Shown here: piece after piece, positions 7,695 to 15,817 of the stretch
Layout of the letters: every line of letters begins with the position of its first letter
How positions within the stretch are numbered: the stretch's first letter is position 1
Assembly (NCBI GenBank): GCA_023393755.1
Contig: JAEXCA010000163.1
Span: forward strand, 1-22,050
From: Actinomycetes bacterium
GTDB lineage: Bacteria > Actinomycetota > Actinomycetes > Propionibacteriales > Propionibacteriaceae
Reading direction: 5' to 3'
DNA: 22,050 bases
Made by a program: the position numbers and the translations under genes
The notes under the pieces: model-generated
The model's database searches: none
What the model was told of the DNA's origin: nothing
The model's input: only the letters and a program-made list of their open reading frames with translations

Positions 7695-8528
7695 ATGCCG
7701 ACCTATCGGACCGATCCACTGCCCGGCGTTGAAGCCCGGCCCAGGGGCGCTCACTACGCCATCCTCGACCAGGGGGCGCACGTGCTCGCCTGGCAACCGG
7801 CCGGCCAGCGTCCGGTGCTGTGGGTATCGGAGCACTCGGAGTTCGCACCCGGCCAGCCTCTCCGCGGCGGCGTCCCGGTGGTGTTCCCGTGGTTCGGCAA
7901 GGGGACGGACGGCGATCGCACCCCGTCCCACGGCTATGGCCGGATCAGCGACTGGGACCGGACCGAGGTCACTGAGCAGGACGACCGGCTTCGGGTCGGG
8001 TACCGGCTCGAAGCCCGGGACGGCTTCCCGTCCGCGAAGCTGGTGGTCGACTTCGGACGCGATCAACTGACCATCGGGCTGTCCATCGTCAATGACACCG
8101 ATGCGACGGTCACGATCGAGGCGGCGCTGCACACCTACTTCGCAGTCAGCGATGTCCGTCAGGTCAGCATCGACGGCCTCGACGGATCCAGCTACCTCGA
8201 CACCGTTCCCGGTGCCGACCCCGGGCCGCACCGGCAGCGGGGCCCGGTGACCTTCACCGCGGAGACCGACCGGCTCTACTCCCACGACGGCACCGCGGTA
8301 CTGCGCGACCCGGTCTGGGACCGGACGATCACCGTTGCCAAGACGGGCTCGGCTGCGACCGTGGTGTGGAACCCCTGGGTGGCCAAGGCCGCCGCGATGG
8401 CCGACTTCGGCGACGAGGAATGGCAGCGGATGGTCTGCATCGAGGCCGCCAACGTCCGCGACACCGCACTGGTGCTGCAGCCCGGCGCCAGCCACATCAT
8501 GGAACAACTGATCTCGGTCGCCGGATAG
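7695..8528 (+). CDS. D-hexose-6-phosphate mutarotase-like epimerase
   Basis: A cytosolic galactose-mutarotase-fold protein of 277 aa, closest to the YeaD/hexose-6-phosphate mutarotase group. It shows RGGVPVVFPWFG (57-68) and SHGYGR with His79. ALHTYF with His146 and CIEAANV with the probable catalytic base Glu250 follow. These residues interconvert alpha and beta anomers of a hexose phosphate or aldose. Length and motif spacing are normal for the family. The start is set by a leaderless -10 box six bases upstream. A compact hairpin 20 bases after the stop probably ends the transcript, so the gene appears to stand alone. Substrate preference (glucose-6-phosphate versus other sugars) cannot be read from sequence. 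Confidence 0.88.
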   Translation: MPTYRTDPLPGVEARPRGAHYAILDQGAHVLAWQPAGQRPVLWVSEHSEFAPGQPLRGGVPVVFPWFGKGTDGDRTPSHGYGRISDWDRTEVTEQDDRLRVGYRLEARDGFPSAKLVVDFGRDQLTIGLSIVNDTDATVTIEAALHTYFAVSDVRQVSIDGLDGSSYLDTVPGADPGPHRQRGPVTFTAETDRLYSHDGTAVLRDPVWDRTITVAKTGSAATVVWNPWVAKAAAMADFGDEEWQRMVCIEAANVRDTALVLQPGASHIMEQLISVAG

Positions 8529-8548
8529 CCCGCGAAGGCTCCGAGACC

Positions 8549-8565
8549 CGGACGCCGAGCGTCCG
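8549..8565 (+). terminator. Hairpin terminator candidate after mutarotase gene
   Basis: Perfect 7-bp stem CGGACGC/GCGTCCG with a CGA loop, 20 bases downstream of the stop. No U-tract follows, as is common for actinobacterial terminator-like hairpins. Confidence 0.4.
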
Positions 8566-8654
8566 ACGGCAGCCAACGTGCGGCGTGGTCAATCGGTATG
8601 ACCATTTCCTCCACCGATCTCGTCAAACCGGCCACGGCGAGGGGAAACCCTCGG

Positions 8655-8660
8655 TAGCGT
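8655..8660 (+). promoter_or_regulatory. -10 box candidate for CoA-transferase gene
   Basis: TAGCGT lies 37 bases before ATG 8698, predicting a 5' UTR of about 30 bases that carries the ribosome-binding site GAGGAG (8688-8693). No convincing -35 element was found. Confidence 0.4.
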
Positions 8661-8697
8661 TGGATCCGCAAGCCACCAGTATCAACCGAGGAGAGCC

Positions 8698-10209
8698 ATG
8701 TCGCGGATCGAGAACGCCGCCTTCCGGAGCAAGGTCACCACAGCCGAAGAGGCAGCAAAGCTGATCAAGCACGGCATGAACGTCGGGTTCTCCGGCTTCA
8801 CCGGCGCCGGCTACCCCAAGGAGGTGCCGGGCGCGCTGGCCGCGCGGATCAAGGAGGCCCACGACCGCGGCGAGGAGTTCGCCATCGGCATGTGGACCGG
8901 CGCCTCCACCGCCCCCGAGCTCGACGGCGCCCTGGCCGAGGTGGACGGCGTGGCCTTCCGCACCCCGTACCAGTCCGATCCGATCATGCGGAACAAGATC
9001 AACGACGGCACCTCGGAGTATTCAGACATCCACCTGTCGCACCTGGCCCCGATGGTCTGGGAGGGCTTCCTGGGCAAGCTCGACATGGCCGTGGTCGAGG
9101 TGACCGCGATCGCCGAGGACGGCGAGCTGGTCCCGTCCTCGTCGGTGGGCAACAACAAGACCTACCTGCAGGAAGCGGAACAGATCATCCTCGAGGTGAA
9201 CTCCTGGCAGAGCCGCGACCTGGAGGGCATGCACGACATCTACTACCGGGCCGCGCTGCCCCCCAACCGGCTGCCGGTCCCGTTGACCCACCCCGGTGAC
9301 CGGATCGGCCAGCGCAACTTCCGGGTCAACCCCGAGAAGGTCGTGGCGATCATCGAGACCGACTCCGAGGATCGCAACACCCCGTTCAAGCCGCTGGACG
9401 ACGACTCCCGGATGATCGCCGGCCACCTGCTCGACTTCCTGGCCAACGAGGTGAAGCAGGGTCGGTTGCCGAAGAACCTGTTGCCGCTGCAGTCGGGTGT
9501 GGGCAATATCGCCAACGCGGTGCTGGCCGGCCTGCTGGAGGGCCCGTTCGACTACCTCACCTCCTACACCGAGGTGATCCAGGACGGCATGGTCGACCTG
9601 CTCGACTCCGGCAAGATGACGATCGCCTCGGCCACCGCCTTCTCGCTCTCGCCGGAGTACGCCCACCGGATGAACGAAGAGGCGCGCAACTACCGCTCGA
9701 AGATCATCCTGCGGCCGCAGGAGATCTCCAACCACCCGGAGATGATCCGCCGGCTCGGCGTGATCGCCTGCAACGGCATGATCGAGGCCGACATCTACGG
9801 CAACGTGAACTCCACCCACATCATGGGCTCGCGGATGATGAACGGGATCGGCGGCTCGGCGGACTTCACCCGCAACGCCTACATCTCAGCCTTCGTCACC
9901 CCGTCGGTGGCCAAGGGCGGCGCGATCTCGGCGATCGTCCCGATGGTCTCCCACCACGACCACACCGAGCACGACGTGCAGGTTCTGATCACCGAGCAGG
10001 GCCTGGCCGACCTGCGTGGCCTGTCCCCCAAGCAGCGGGCCAAGAAGATCATCGAGAACTGCGCCCACCCGGCGTACCGTCCGATGCTGCAGGAGTACTA
10101 CGACCGCGCGCTCACCGTCGCCAACGGGTTGCACACCCCGCACGACCTGGCGCAGGCCCACTCCTGGCACCGCCGGTTCCTCGAGACCGGAACCATGCTG
10201 CCGGCGTGA
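8698..10209 (+). CDS. Succinate/acetyl-CoA:acetate CoA-transferase (acetyl-CoA hydrolase/transferase family)
   Basis: A class I CoA-transferase of 503 aa, full length for the succinyl-CoA:acetate CoA-transferase (AarC/Cat1-like) group. Visible family segments are GFTGAGYPKEVP near the N-terminus, QSGVGNIANAVLAGL (CoA contact region), SYTEVIQDG carrying the probable catalytic glutamate at about residue 292, NGMIEADIYGNVNSTH and MNGIGGSADFTRNAY. The enzyme moves CoA between succinate, acetate or propionate through a glutamyl-CoA thioester. In propionic acid bacteria it links the methylmalonyl-CoA (Wood-Werkman) cycle to acid release. A strong Shine-Dalgarno sequence lies four bases before the ATG, and a -10-like box is upstream. 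It is monocistronic and ends at a long hairpin shared with the convergent HAD gene. The exact acyl preference is unknown. Confidence 0.92.
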   Translation: MSRIENAAFRSKVTTAEEAAKLIKHGMNVGFSGFTGAGYPKEVPGALAARIKEAHDRGEEFAIGMWTGASTAPELDGALAEVDGVAFRTPYQSDPIMRNKINDGTSEYSDIHLSHLAPMVWEGFLGKLDMAVVEVTAIAEDGELVPSSSVGNNKTYLQEAEQIILEVNSWQSRDLEGMHDIYYRAALPPNRLPVPLTHPGDRIGQRNFRVNPEKVVAIIETDSEDRNTPFKPLDDDSRMIAGHLLDFLANEVKQGRLPKNLLPLQSGVGNIANAVLAGLLEGPFDYLTSYTEVIQDGMVDLLDSGKMTIASATAFSLSPEYAHRMNEEARNYRSKIILRPQEISNHPEMIRRLGVIACNGMIEADIYGNVNSTHIMGSRMMNGIGGSADFTRNAYISAFVTPSVAKGGAISAIVPMVSHHDHTEHDVQVLITEQGLADLRGLSPKQRAKKIIENCAHPAYRPMLQEYYDRALTVANGLHTPHDLAQAHSWHRRFLETGTMLPA

Positions 10210-10222
10210 TTCCCCGGCACCC

Positions 10223-10290
10223 GGGACCACCGGGGACGGTTCCTTCCGGTCCGGCCAACTGCTGACCGGCGGGAACCGCCCGGTGGTCCC
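10223..10290. repeat. REP-like long hairpin with GGGGACGGTTCC core
   Basis: The left arm 10223-10243 and right arm 10272-10290 pair over about 19 bp with a two-base bulge: GGGACCACCGGG against CCCGGTGGTCCC, then CGGTTCC against GGAACCG. The apex can extend through CCGGTC/GACCGG. It lies between the convergent CoA-transferase and HAD genes, where it could end both transcripts. Its GGGGACGGTTCC and GGTCCGG core recurs at 17823-17910, which suggests a dispersed repeat family rather than a plain terminator. Confidence 0.7.
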
Positions 10291-10376
10291 TTCCTGTGGT
10301 GGACCGGTTCGTCGGGGGTCTCGACCACCACGACCATCGACGGTGGCGGCTCGACCATCGATCGGGGCGAGGGCGA

Positions 10377-11018
10377 TCAGCTCAGGAGCAGGGCCCGCAG
10401 TTCGTCGACGGTGGACGCCAGAGCGGTCGGGGCGGCGGCCACCAGGGCGTCGGGTTCGCCGGCGCCCCAGGTGACGGCGATCGCGTCCATCCCGGCGGCC
10501 CGGGCGGCCTGGATGTCGACCAGCGCGTCCCCGACGTAGACCGTCGGCACCCCGGTCATGCCGAGCCGTTCCTGGGCCAGCAGCAGCGGCTCGGGCGCCG
10601 GCTTGTGGGAACTGGTGTCGTCGGCCGCGACCGTCACCGGTAGGTCGAGCCCGGCCACCGCCAGGGTCCGGGCCGCCACCTCACGCCCCTTCGACGTGGC
10701 CGTGCCGCTGGCGATCCCGGCCGCGGCCAGATCCGCCAGCAGCTCCGCCATCCCCGGAAAGGCGGTGACCATGGTGGGGGTGTGGGCGCGGTTCCAGGCG
10801 CGGTAGACCTCGATCAGTTCGTCGACGTGCTCGGGCCAATGCGCCGCGAAGCTGTCCTGCAGCGTCCGTCCGATCCAGGACCTCACCTCCTGCGGATCCG
10901 GCTCAACGCCGAGCACGGTCTTCAGCGCATGCCGGTAGCACGCAATAATGAGTCCGATCGTGTCGGCAACCGTCCCGTCCAGATCGAAAATGACACAGCG
11001 CCAGCGAGCAGTTCCCAC
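10377..11018 (-). CDS. HAD-family phosphatase (Gph/PpaX-like)
   Basis: A haloacid dehalogenase-superfamily hydrolase of 213 aa with all four motifs. They are FDLDGTVADT (nucleophile Asp12, acid/base Asp14), the threonine/serine of TATSKG, the lysine of SSHKPAPEP, and GDALVDIQAA for Mg2+. The helical cap between motifs I and II fits the phosphoglycolate phosphatase/pyrophosphatase group. It likely dephosphorylates a small metabolite, but the substrate is not predictable. The GTG start is chosen because a -10 box TATGGT lies exactly six bases upstream on the minus strand. A longer frame reaching 11135 would overlap the TetR gene and adds no domain. It is divergent from the TetR gene, with 37 bp between starts, so the two promoters overlap and regulation by that repressor is plausible. 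Confidence 0.85.
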   Translation of the reverse strand: MGTARWRCVIFDLDGTVADTIGLIIACYRHALKTVLGVEPDPQEVRSWIGRTLQDSFAAHWPEHVDELIEVYRAWNRAHTPTMVTAFPGMAELLADLAAAGIASGTATSKGREVAARTLAVAGLDLPVTVAADDTSSHKPAPEPLLLAQERLGMTGVPTVYVGDALVDIQAARAAGMDAIAVTWGAGEPDALVAAAPTALASTVDELRALLLS

Positions 11019-11024
11019 GGTGGC

Positions 11025-11030
11025 ACCATA
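11025..11030 (-). promoter_or_regulatory. -10 box of leaderless promoter for HAD gene
   Basis: Minus-strand TATGGT followed by GCCACC and then GTG. It sits in the 37-bp space between the divergent HAD and TetR starts. A small interrupted palindrome, CCAC-G-GTGG (11015-11023), straddles the HAD start. Confidence 0.6.
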
Positions 11031-11055
11031 CGCGACGACGACCTGGGAGGCTGAG

Positions 11056-11655
11056 GTGGCAGAGAACGCGAAACCGCGGGGCAGAAGGCCGGGCAATTCC
11101 GGCACCCGCGATGACATCCTGCGCGCCGCGCTCACCCTCTTCTCCCAGTCGGGCTACGACAAGGTCTCGCTCCGGGCGGTCGCCCGCGAGGCCGACGTCG
11201 ATCCGGCGCTGATCCACCACTACTTCGACTCCAAGGCCGAGCTGTTCAGCCGCTCGGTGCTCGACGTCGAGTTGCGGCCGGAGGCGATCCTGGAACGGAT
11301 CACCGCCGGCCCGGCCGAGGAGCTGGGACGCCGCGCGGTCCGCGAGTTCCTCGCCGCGTGGCGGGCGCCCGGCGCCAGCGACAGGTTCACCGCGATGTTC
11401 CGGGCCGCGGTCAACGACGACGGCGCCCGGCGTCCCCTGGTCGAGTTCCTGAACCGCGAGATCTTCGTCAAGCTCGCCCGGGCCCACGGCCACGGCAACG
11501 CGGTCGTCCGCGGCAACCTCGCCGTCTCCGCCCTGCTCGGGCTGGTGATGGCACGCGACATCCTGGAGATCCCGGCCCTGGCCACGCTGAAGGACGACGC
11601 GCTGATCGACGGGCTGGGCGTCGCGCTGCAGCAGTACCTCGTCGAGCCGTGGTAG
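11056..11655 (+). CDS. TetR/AcrR-family transcriptional regulator
   Basis: A TetR-type repressor of 199 aa. The N-terminus is basic (RGRRPG) and leads into the family helix-turn-helix from about residue 19: TRDDILRAALTLFSQSGYDKVSLRAVAREADVDPALIHHYFDSKAELF in family terms, with the recognition helix around DPALIHHYF. The remaining ~135 residues form a helical ligand-binding domain with no recognisable specificity. GTG 11056 is used because GGGAGG (11045-11050) lies five bases upstream. A longer frame starting at 10948 would run through the HAD promoter. Adjacent targets could be the divergent HAD gene or the downstream membrane protein gene, which has its own promoter. The effector is unknown. 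Confidence 0.87.
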   Translation: MAENAKPRGRRPGNSGTRDDILRAALTLFSQSGYDKVSLRAVAREADVDPALIHHYFDSKAELFSRSVLDVELRPEAILERITAGPAEELGRRAVREFLAAWRAPGASDRFTAMFRAAVNDDGARRPLVEFLNREIFVKLARAHGHGNAVVRGNLAVSALLGLVMARDILEIPALATLKDDALIDGLGVALQQYLVEPW

Positions 11656-11677
11656 CCGGCGGTTTCCGGTCAGGTCC

Positions 11678-11683
11678 TAGGCT
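11678..11683 (+). promoter_or_regulatory. -10 box upstream of membrane protein gene
   Basis: TAGGCT lies 17 bases before ATG 11701, with AGGAGG (11691-11696) between them. This suggests a short leader with a normal ribosome-binding site. Confidence 0.45.
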
Positions 11684-11700
11684 GGTGACCAGGAGGTGGC

Positions 11701-12390
11701 ATGGCCCAGACCCAGGCTGAGCAGAACCCGACGGCTCCCGCGGCAGCTGCGCAGGAGCCGGGCGGTGTGCTGCCCGGGATCGCCACCTGGACGGCCCCGG
11801 ATCCGGCTGCCGCATCCCCGGTTCCGACCAGCCGGCGGACCGGTGAGCCGCGACGGGTCTGGACCATCTGGGTGGCCTCCGCGGCCAGCTACCTGGCGGT
11901 AGCGGTGCTGATCGTCGCCACGTTGATGATCTACTGGCGGGCCGCCGTGATCGGCTCGCTGACCTTCGACGAGGCCACCGACGAATGGACCTACCAGTTC
12001 GACGCCAGCCAGTTCACCCAGGCCTCCTGGCTGATGGCCCAGTTCGAGACCGAGCCCGGCTCGCTCGGCCGGGTGCTGCTGGCGGTGGCGGTCACCGTGA
12101 TCGCCCTGGTGGTGGGCGCGGCCTGCGCGATCACCGGCTACTACGCCTACGACGGACGCCGCTGGACCCGCTGGTCCGGGCTGATCGCGCTCGTCCTGTC
12201 GGCGATGGCGCTGATGCTCAACCCGCTGGCCCTGGCATCGATCGGCCTGGCCGCCCTGGCCGCCGGTGCGCTGTGGCTGCCGCCGTCCACCCGGTACTTC
12301 GCCGCCTGGCTGGCGGCCCGCCGGCACGAGCCGGTGTTCTCCGAACCGCCGGAGGACATCCGCTACGGTCCGCTGCCGCGTTACCGCTGA
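11701..12390 (+). CDS. Hypothetical four-helix membrane protein
   Basis: I do not recognise a named family. The protein has 229 aa with a 50-residue Ala/Pro-rich, probably disordered N-terminus. Four hydrophobic segments follow at about 55-78, 124-148, 157-173 and 177-193. The loop between the first two (79-123) is acidic and aromatic and may be extracellular. The cytoplasmic tail is short and ends in a Pro/Tyr/Arg motif. The gene has a clear Shine-Dalgarno sequence, and a leaderless promoter for the next gene starts six bases past its stop. Codon use is normal for the window. No function can be proposed. Confidence 0.8.
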   Translation: MAQTQAEQNPTAPAAAAQEPGGVLPGIATWTAPDPAAASPVPTSRRTGEPRRVWTIWVASAASYLAVAVLIVATLMIYWRAAVIGSLTFDEATDEWTYQFDASQFTQASWLMAQFETEPGSLGRVLLAVAVTVIALVVGAACAITGYYAYDGRRWTRWSGLIALVLSAMALMLNPLALASIGLAALAAGALWLPPSTRYFAAWLAARRHEPVFSEPPEDIRYGPLPRYR

Positions 12391-12395
12391 CCCGC

Positions 12396-12401
12396 TACGG
12401 T
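12396..12401 (+). promoter_or_regulatory. -10 box of leaderless promoter for PemK-like gene
   Basis: TACGGT is followed by six bases (GTCCGG) and GTG 12408, with no Shine-Dalgarno sequence. This supports the GTG as the start. Confidence 0.55.
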
Positions 12402-12407
12402 GTCCGG

Positions 12408-12968
12408 GTGGCAACCCTGAACCGCCTGCTCCGATCGCTGGCAGAGATCGTCCTGCGGGAGACCCGGCGCCCGGTGCAACAGCCGGCGCCGGCCAAGCCC
12501 CGTCCCGGACGCAAGCGCGCCGGGAGGAACGCACCGGCAACCAACCCTCCCGAACCGGCCGACGGCTACCCGGGTGACTTCACCGGGGTACCGGAGCTCC
12601 GCTACCGGCCCGAGGACGACGCCGACGCCGATCCGGGTGAGGTGGTCTGGACGTGGGTGCCCTACGAGGAGGATCACAGCCAGGGCAAGGATCGCCCGGT
12701 GCTGGTGATCGGCCACGACGGACCCTGGCTGCTGGCCCTGCCGATGACCTCGGTCGATCATGACCGGGATGCGCGTCAGGAGGCCGCGGCCGGCCGCTAC
12801 TGGTGCGACATCGGCAGTGGCCCGTGGGACCGTGAGGGCCGCGACAGCGAGGTACGGGTGAACCGCATCCTGCGGGTCGACCCCACCGGAATCCGCCGGA
12901 TCGCCGCCCGGCTGGACCGCGACCGCTTCGAGGCGGTCGCCCGCGAGGTCCTGCGGCACTACCGCTGA
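12408..12968 (+). CDS. PemK/MazF-like family protein (orphan)
   Basis: A protein of 186 aa with a 75-residue basic, Pro/Arg/Lys-rich N-terminal extension. A PemK/MazF-like SH3-barrel domain covers about 77-180. Matches to the family are GEVVWTWVPYEED, GKDRPVLVIG (Arg96-Pro97), LALPMTS (Thr114/Ser115) and DSEVRVNRILRVDPTGI. MazF toxins are sequence-specific endoribonucleases using the Arg and Thr/Ser at these places. Here no antitoxin gene lies next to it. Its upstream neighbour is a membrane protein, and its stop overlaps the VanZ-RDD start by one base (TGATG). The long extension and the lack of a partner make a non-toxin role possible. The GTG start is set by the leaderless -10 box. Confidence 0.75.
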   Translation: MATLNRLLRSLAEIVLRETRRPVQQPAPAKPRPGRKRAGRNAPATNPPEPADGYPGDFTGVPELRYRPEDDADADPGEVVWTWVPYEEDHSQGKDRPVLVIGHDGPWLLALPMTSVDHDRDARQEAAAGRYWCDIGSGPWDREGRDSEVRVNRILRVDPTGIRRIAARLDRDRFEAVAREVLRHYR

Positions 12969-14053
12969 TGCTGGCCGAGTTCGGCCCCAGCACCTGGGCC
13001 GCGATCCTGCTGGGCTCGGTGCTGGCGGTGATCGCCTTCCTGCCGGTGGTGGCCTCCCGCTACCGCAGGACCGGACGGCTGCGGCTGATCGACCTGGTCA
13101 CCCTGCTGGCGGTGGCGACCTACGCGGTCGCGCTGTGGACGTACACCCTGGTCCCGCTGCCGGACGGCGACGACTTCCGGTGCGCCGTGGCGAACCTGCG
13201 TCCGTTCGCCTTCGTCGAGGACATCCGCGCGGCGATCGCGAAGGCGGGCGGTTTCAGCTGGCGGAGCCGCGCGCTGCTGCAGGCCGCCTTCAACGTGGTG
13301 CTGTTCCTGCCGCTGGGGTACTTCCTCCGCGTCCTCGGCCGCCGTGGGATCGTGGTGGCGACGGGGGTGGGGTTCGCGATCTCGGCGGCGATCGAGTTCA
13401 CCCAGCGCACCGGCCTGTGGGGGCTCTACCGCTGCGCCTACCGGGTGTTCGACGTGGACGACCTGATCCTGAACACCTCCGGCGCCTTCCTGGGCTCGCT
13501 GCTGGCCGTCCCGGTGGTGCTGGTGCTGCGCCGCAGCCGTCCCGCACCGCTGGTTCAGCGCATCACCCTGGGGCGTCGCTACGTCGGAATGCTGGCCGAT
13601 CTGATGGTGATGGCCGGCCTGAGCTTCGCCGTGGTGATCGGTTGGCGTGCGGTGGCGTTGTACCTGCTCGGCCTCGACGTTGACCAGCTGCCGCCGGTGG
13701 TGGATCAGTTGCTCGGGGTCGTCCCGGCCTTCGCGCTGCAGGGCTGGTGGGTGCTGCGCCGCGGTCACACCGTCGGCGAGGACATCGTGCAGGTGGTGGC
13801 GGTGGCCCCGGACGGGCACCAGACCAGGGCCCGCTGGCTGAAGTTCGGCTTCGGCGTGGGTGGCTACCTGCTGCTCGGTCTCTGGTCGAACCTGGCAGCG
13901 CTGGGCTTCGCCCTGGTCACCGTGATCGCGGCCTGGCGGACGAAGGACCACCGCGGTCTCAGCCATGCCATCGCCGGTATGCAGCTGGAGTTCGAACACC
14001 CGCTGCCGGCCCCGGCCGAGTCGCCGGACGACCCCACGGTCGAAAGGCCCTGA
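12968..14053 (+). CDS. VanZ-RDD fusion membrane protein
   Basis: A membrane protein of 361 aa. The N-terminal half (about 1-180) is a VanZ-like domain: NVVLFLPLGYFLR, AISAAIEFTQ and DVDDLILNTSGAFLGSLL are its hallmark segments. The C-terminal half (about 195-335) is an RDD domain beginning LGRRYVGMLADLMVM and ending DHRGLSHAIAGMQLEF, with at least three further membrane segments. VanZ and RDD domains are both poorly understood; RDD proteins have been implicated in transport or stress tolerance. ATG 12968 shares its A with the stop of the PemK-like gene, so the two are translationally coupled. The gene converges on the ABC pair with only 18 bp between stops and no terminator hairpin that I can see. 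Confidence 0.83.
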   Translation: MLAEFGPSTWAAILLGSVLAVIAFLPVVASRYRRTGRLRLIDLVTLLAVATYAVALWTYTLVPLPDGDDFRCAVANLRPFAFVEDIRAAIAKAGGFSWRSRALLQAAFNVVLFLPLGYFLRVLGRRGIVVATGVGFAISAAIEFTQRTGLWGLYRCAYRVFDVDDLILNTSGAFLGSLLAVPVVLVLRRSRPAPLVQRITLGRRYVGMLADLMVMAGLSFAVVIGWRAVALYLLGLDVDQLPPVVDQLLGVVPAFALQGWWVLRRGHTVGEDIVQVVAVAPDGHQTRARWLKFGFGVGGYLLLGLWSNLAALGFALVTVIAAWRTKDHRGLSHAIAGMQLEFEHPLPAPAESPDDPTVERP

Positions 14054-14071
14054 GCCGTCGAGGGGGTGGGG

Positions 14072-15817
14072 CTACCCGGTGCGGGCCTCGAGGTGGACGA
14101 AGGCCCCGCCCGCGACGCGCAGCGCGCCGGCGGTGCCCTGCTCCACCAGGCGTCCGCCGTCCAGCACCACCACGAAGGTGTCGTCCCCGATGAGGTCGGC
14201 CCGGTGGGTGATCTCGATCGTGGTCAGGCCGGTGCGGTGGGCGGCCAGGTTGCGGCGGACGGCGGTGGCGGTGGCCGCGTCGAGCTGGCTCAGCGCCTCG
14301 TCCAGCACCAGCACCTCGGGGGCGGCGACCAGGGCGCGGGCGAGCGCGACCCGCTGCAGCTGACCGCCGGAGACGTTGAGGCCGCGCTCGCTGACCGGGG
14401 TCTCCAGCCCCTCCGGCAGGCCGTCCAGCCAGCCGGTGAGGCCGGCCACCGCCAGCGCCTCCCGCAGTTGCCGATCGGTCGCGTCGGGGGTCGCCAGCCG
14501 CAGGTTGTCGGCCAGGCTGCCGCTCAGCAGGGTGGGGTGCTGCGGGACCAGGCCGATCCGGCGGCGCACCTGCTCCAGCGACAGCTCCCGGAGGTCGGTG
14601 CCGTGCAGCCGGACCGTCCCGGCGGTCGGATCCCAGCCGCGCAGCAGCAGCCCGGCCAGGGTGGACTTGCCGCTGCCCGACACGCCCGCGACGCAGCTGT
14701 GTCCGCCGGCGAGGAAGCCGACGCTGACCTGGTCCAGGGCCAGCGTCTCGCTGCCCGAGTAGCGCAGGCTGACGTGGTCGAGGGAGACCGCGACCGGGTC
14801 GCCGTGCGGTTCGGCGGCCGGTTCCTCGGCCTCGGTGACCAGCGGGACGCTGTCGGTCACCTCGTGCACCCGGGCGGCGGCCGCGAAGGCGGCGTCCAGT
14901 CCCGCGACGAAGTCGTCGATGCCGCGGGCCGGCGGCCACAACCCGATCGCCACCGCCAGCCCGACCACCACCTGCTCGGCGGGCAGCTCCTGGGCGAACC
15001 CGACCGCCAGCACCACGATCAGGCCGATCGTCTCCAGCAGGATCAGGGAGGCGGCCCGGAAGCCCTGGTTCCACCCGGCCGCGGAGCGGGCCGCGCCCAG
15101 CTGCCGGTCGGCCGCCGCCAAGCCCGCCAGGCGCTGCTCGGCGATCCCGAAGCCGAGCACCTCGCGCACGCCCTGGATGTCGTCGCCCAGCCGGGCGGCG
15201 ATCTCGCCGCGGCGCGCGGCGACCGTCCTCGCACCCTGCCAGGTTCCCCGTCCCCAGAGCAGCGGCACCACCAGCACCGCCGCCAGGAACGGCAGGATCG
15301 CCAACGCCAGCCGCGGGTCGACCGCGACCGCCAGCCAGCCCAGCACCACGGTCGGCACCAGCACCGCCGAGACCGCGGGAGCGAAGGTGTGGGCGAAGAA
15401 GACCTCCACCCGGTCGATGTCGCGGGTGGCGCGCTCGGTGAGTTCGGCGCCGGCCCGGCCCTGGGTGGCTGCCGGCGCCCGCGGCACCAGCCGGGCGAAG
15501 AAGAACTCCCGCAGCCGGGCGAGCGCGGTGAACGCCACCCAGTGGCCGGCGTAGTGCTCCAGATAGCGCAGCGCCGCCTTCGCCAGGGCCACCAGGGCCA
15601 GCCCGCCGGCCAACGCCCAGCCGTCGACCTGCTGTCCGGCGGCGGCCCGTCCCAGGGCGTCCGCAACCATCACCAGCAGCGCCACGGCGAGGAGCTGGTT
15701 GACCACCCGGCAGACCGCGGAGAGGCCCAGGGCGGGAAGCAGCGCGCGGGTATGCCCGACCAGCCAGCGGGTGAGCTCCCACCGGGTGGGGGTGGCGGGG
15801 GCCGCGGTGGCGCTCAT
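14072..15817 (-). CDS. Heterodimeric ABC exporter subunit, CydC-like
   Basis: A fused permease-ATPase of 581 aa. Six membrane segments occupy roughly 25-300. The nucleotide-binding domain has Walker A GVSGSGKST (378-386), Q-loop LVPQH, signature VSGGQ, Walker B VLVLDEALSQLD and an H-loop in EITHRADL. Its start overlaps the stop of the partner subunit by four bases (ATGA), and GGAGGAGG lies just upstream, so the two are made together and almost surely form a heterodimer. The layout resembles CydDC, which exports cysteine/glutathione for cytochrome bd assembly. No cydAB genes are present here, and the related siderophore-type (IrtAB-like) exporters have the same plan, so the substrate is left open. 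Confidence 0.82.
   Translation of the reverse strand: MSATAAPATPTRWELTRWLVGHTRALLPALGLSAVCRVVNQLLAVALLVMVADALGRAAAGQQVDGWALAGGLALVALAKAALRYLEHYAGHWVAFTALARLREFFFARLVPRAPAATQGRAGAELTERATRDIDRVEVFFAHTFAPAVSAVLVPTVVLGWLAVAVDPRLALAILPFLAAVLVVPLLWGRGTWQGARTVAARRGEIAARLGDDIQGVREVLGFGIAEQRLAGLAAADRQLGAARSAAGWNQGFRAASLILLETIGLIVVLAVGFAQELPAEQVVVGLAVAIGLWPPARGIDDFVAGLDAAFAAAARVHEVTDSVPLVTEAEEPAAEPHGDPVAVSLDHVSLRYSGSETLALDQVSVGFLAGGHSCVAGVSGSGKSTLAGLLLRGWDPTAGTVRLHGTDLRELSLEQVRRRIGLVPQHPTLLSGSLADNLRLATPDATDRQLREALAVAGLTGWLDGLPEGLETPVSERGLNVSGGQLQRVALARALVAAPEVLVLDEALSQLDAATATAVRRNLAAHRTGLTTIEITHRADLIGDDTFVVVLDGGRLVEQGTAGALRVAGGAFVHLEARTG

Noticed and set aside
12408..12968. A complete toxin-antitoxin module
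   Set aside because: No short antitoxin gene is present on either side. The neighbours are membrane proteins.
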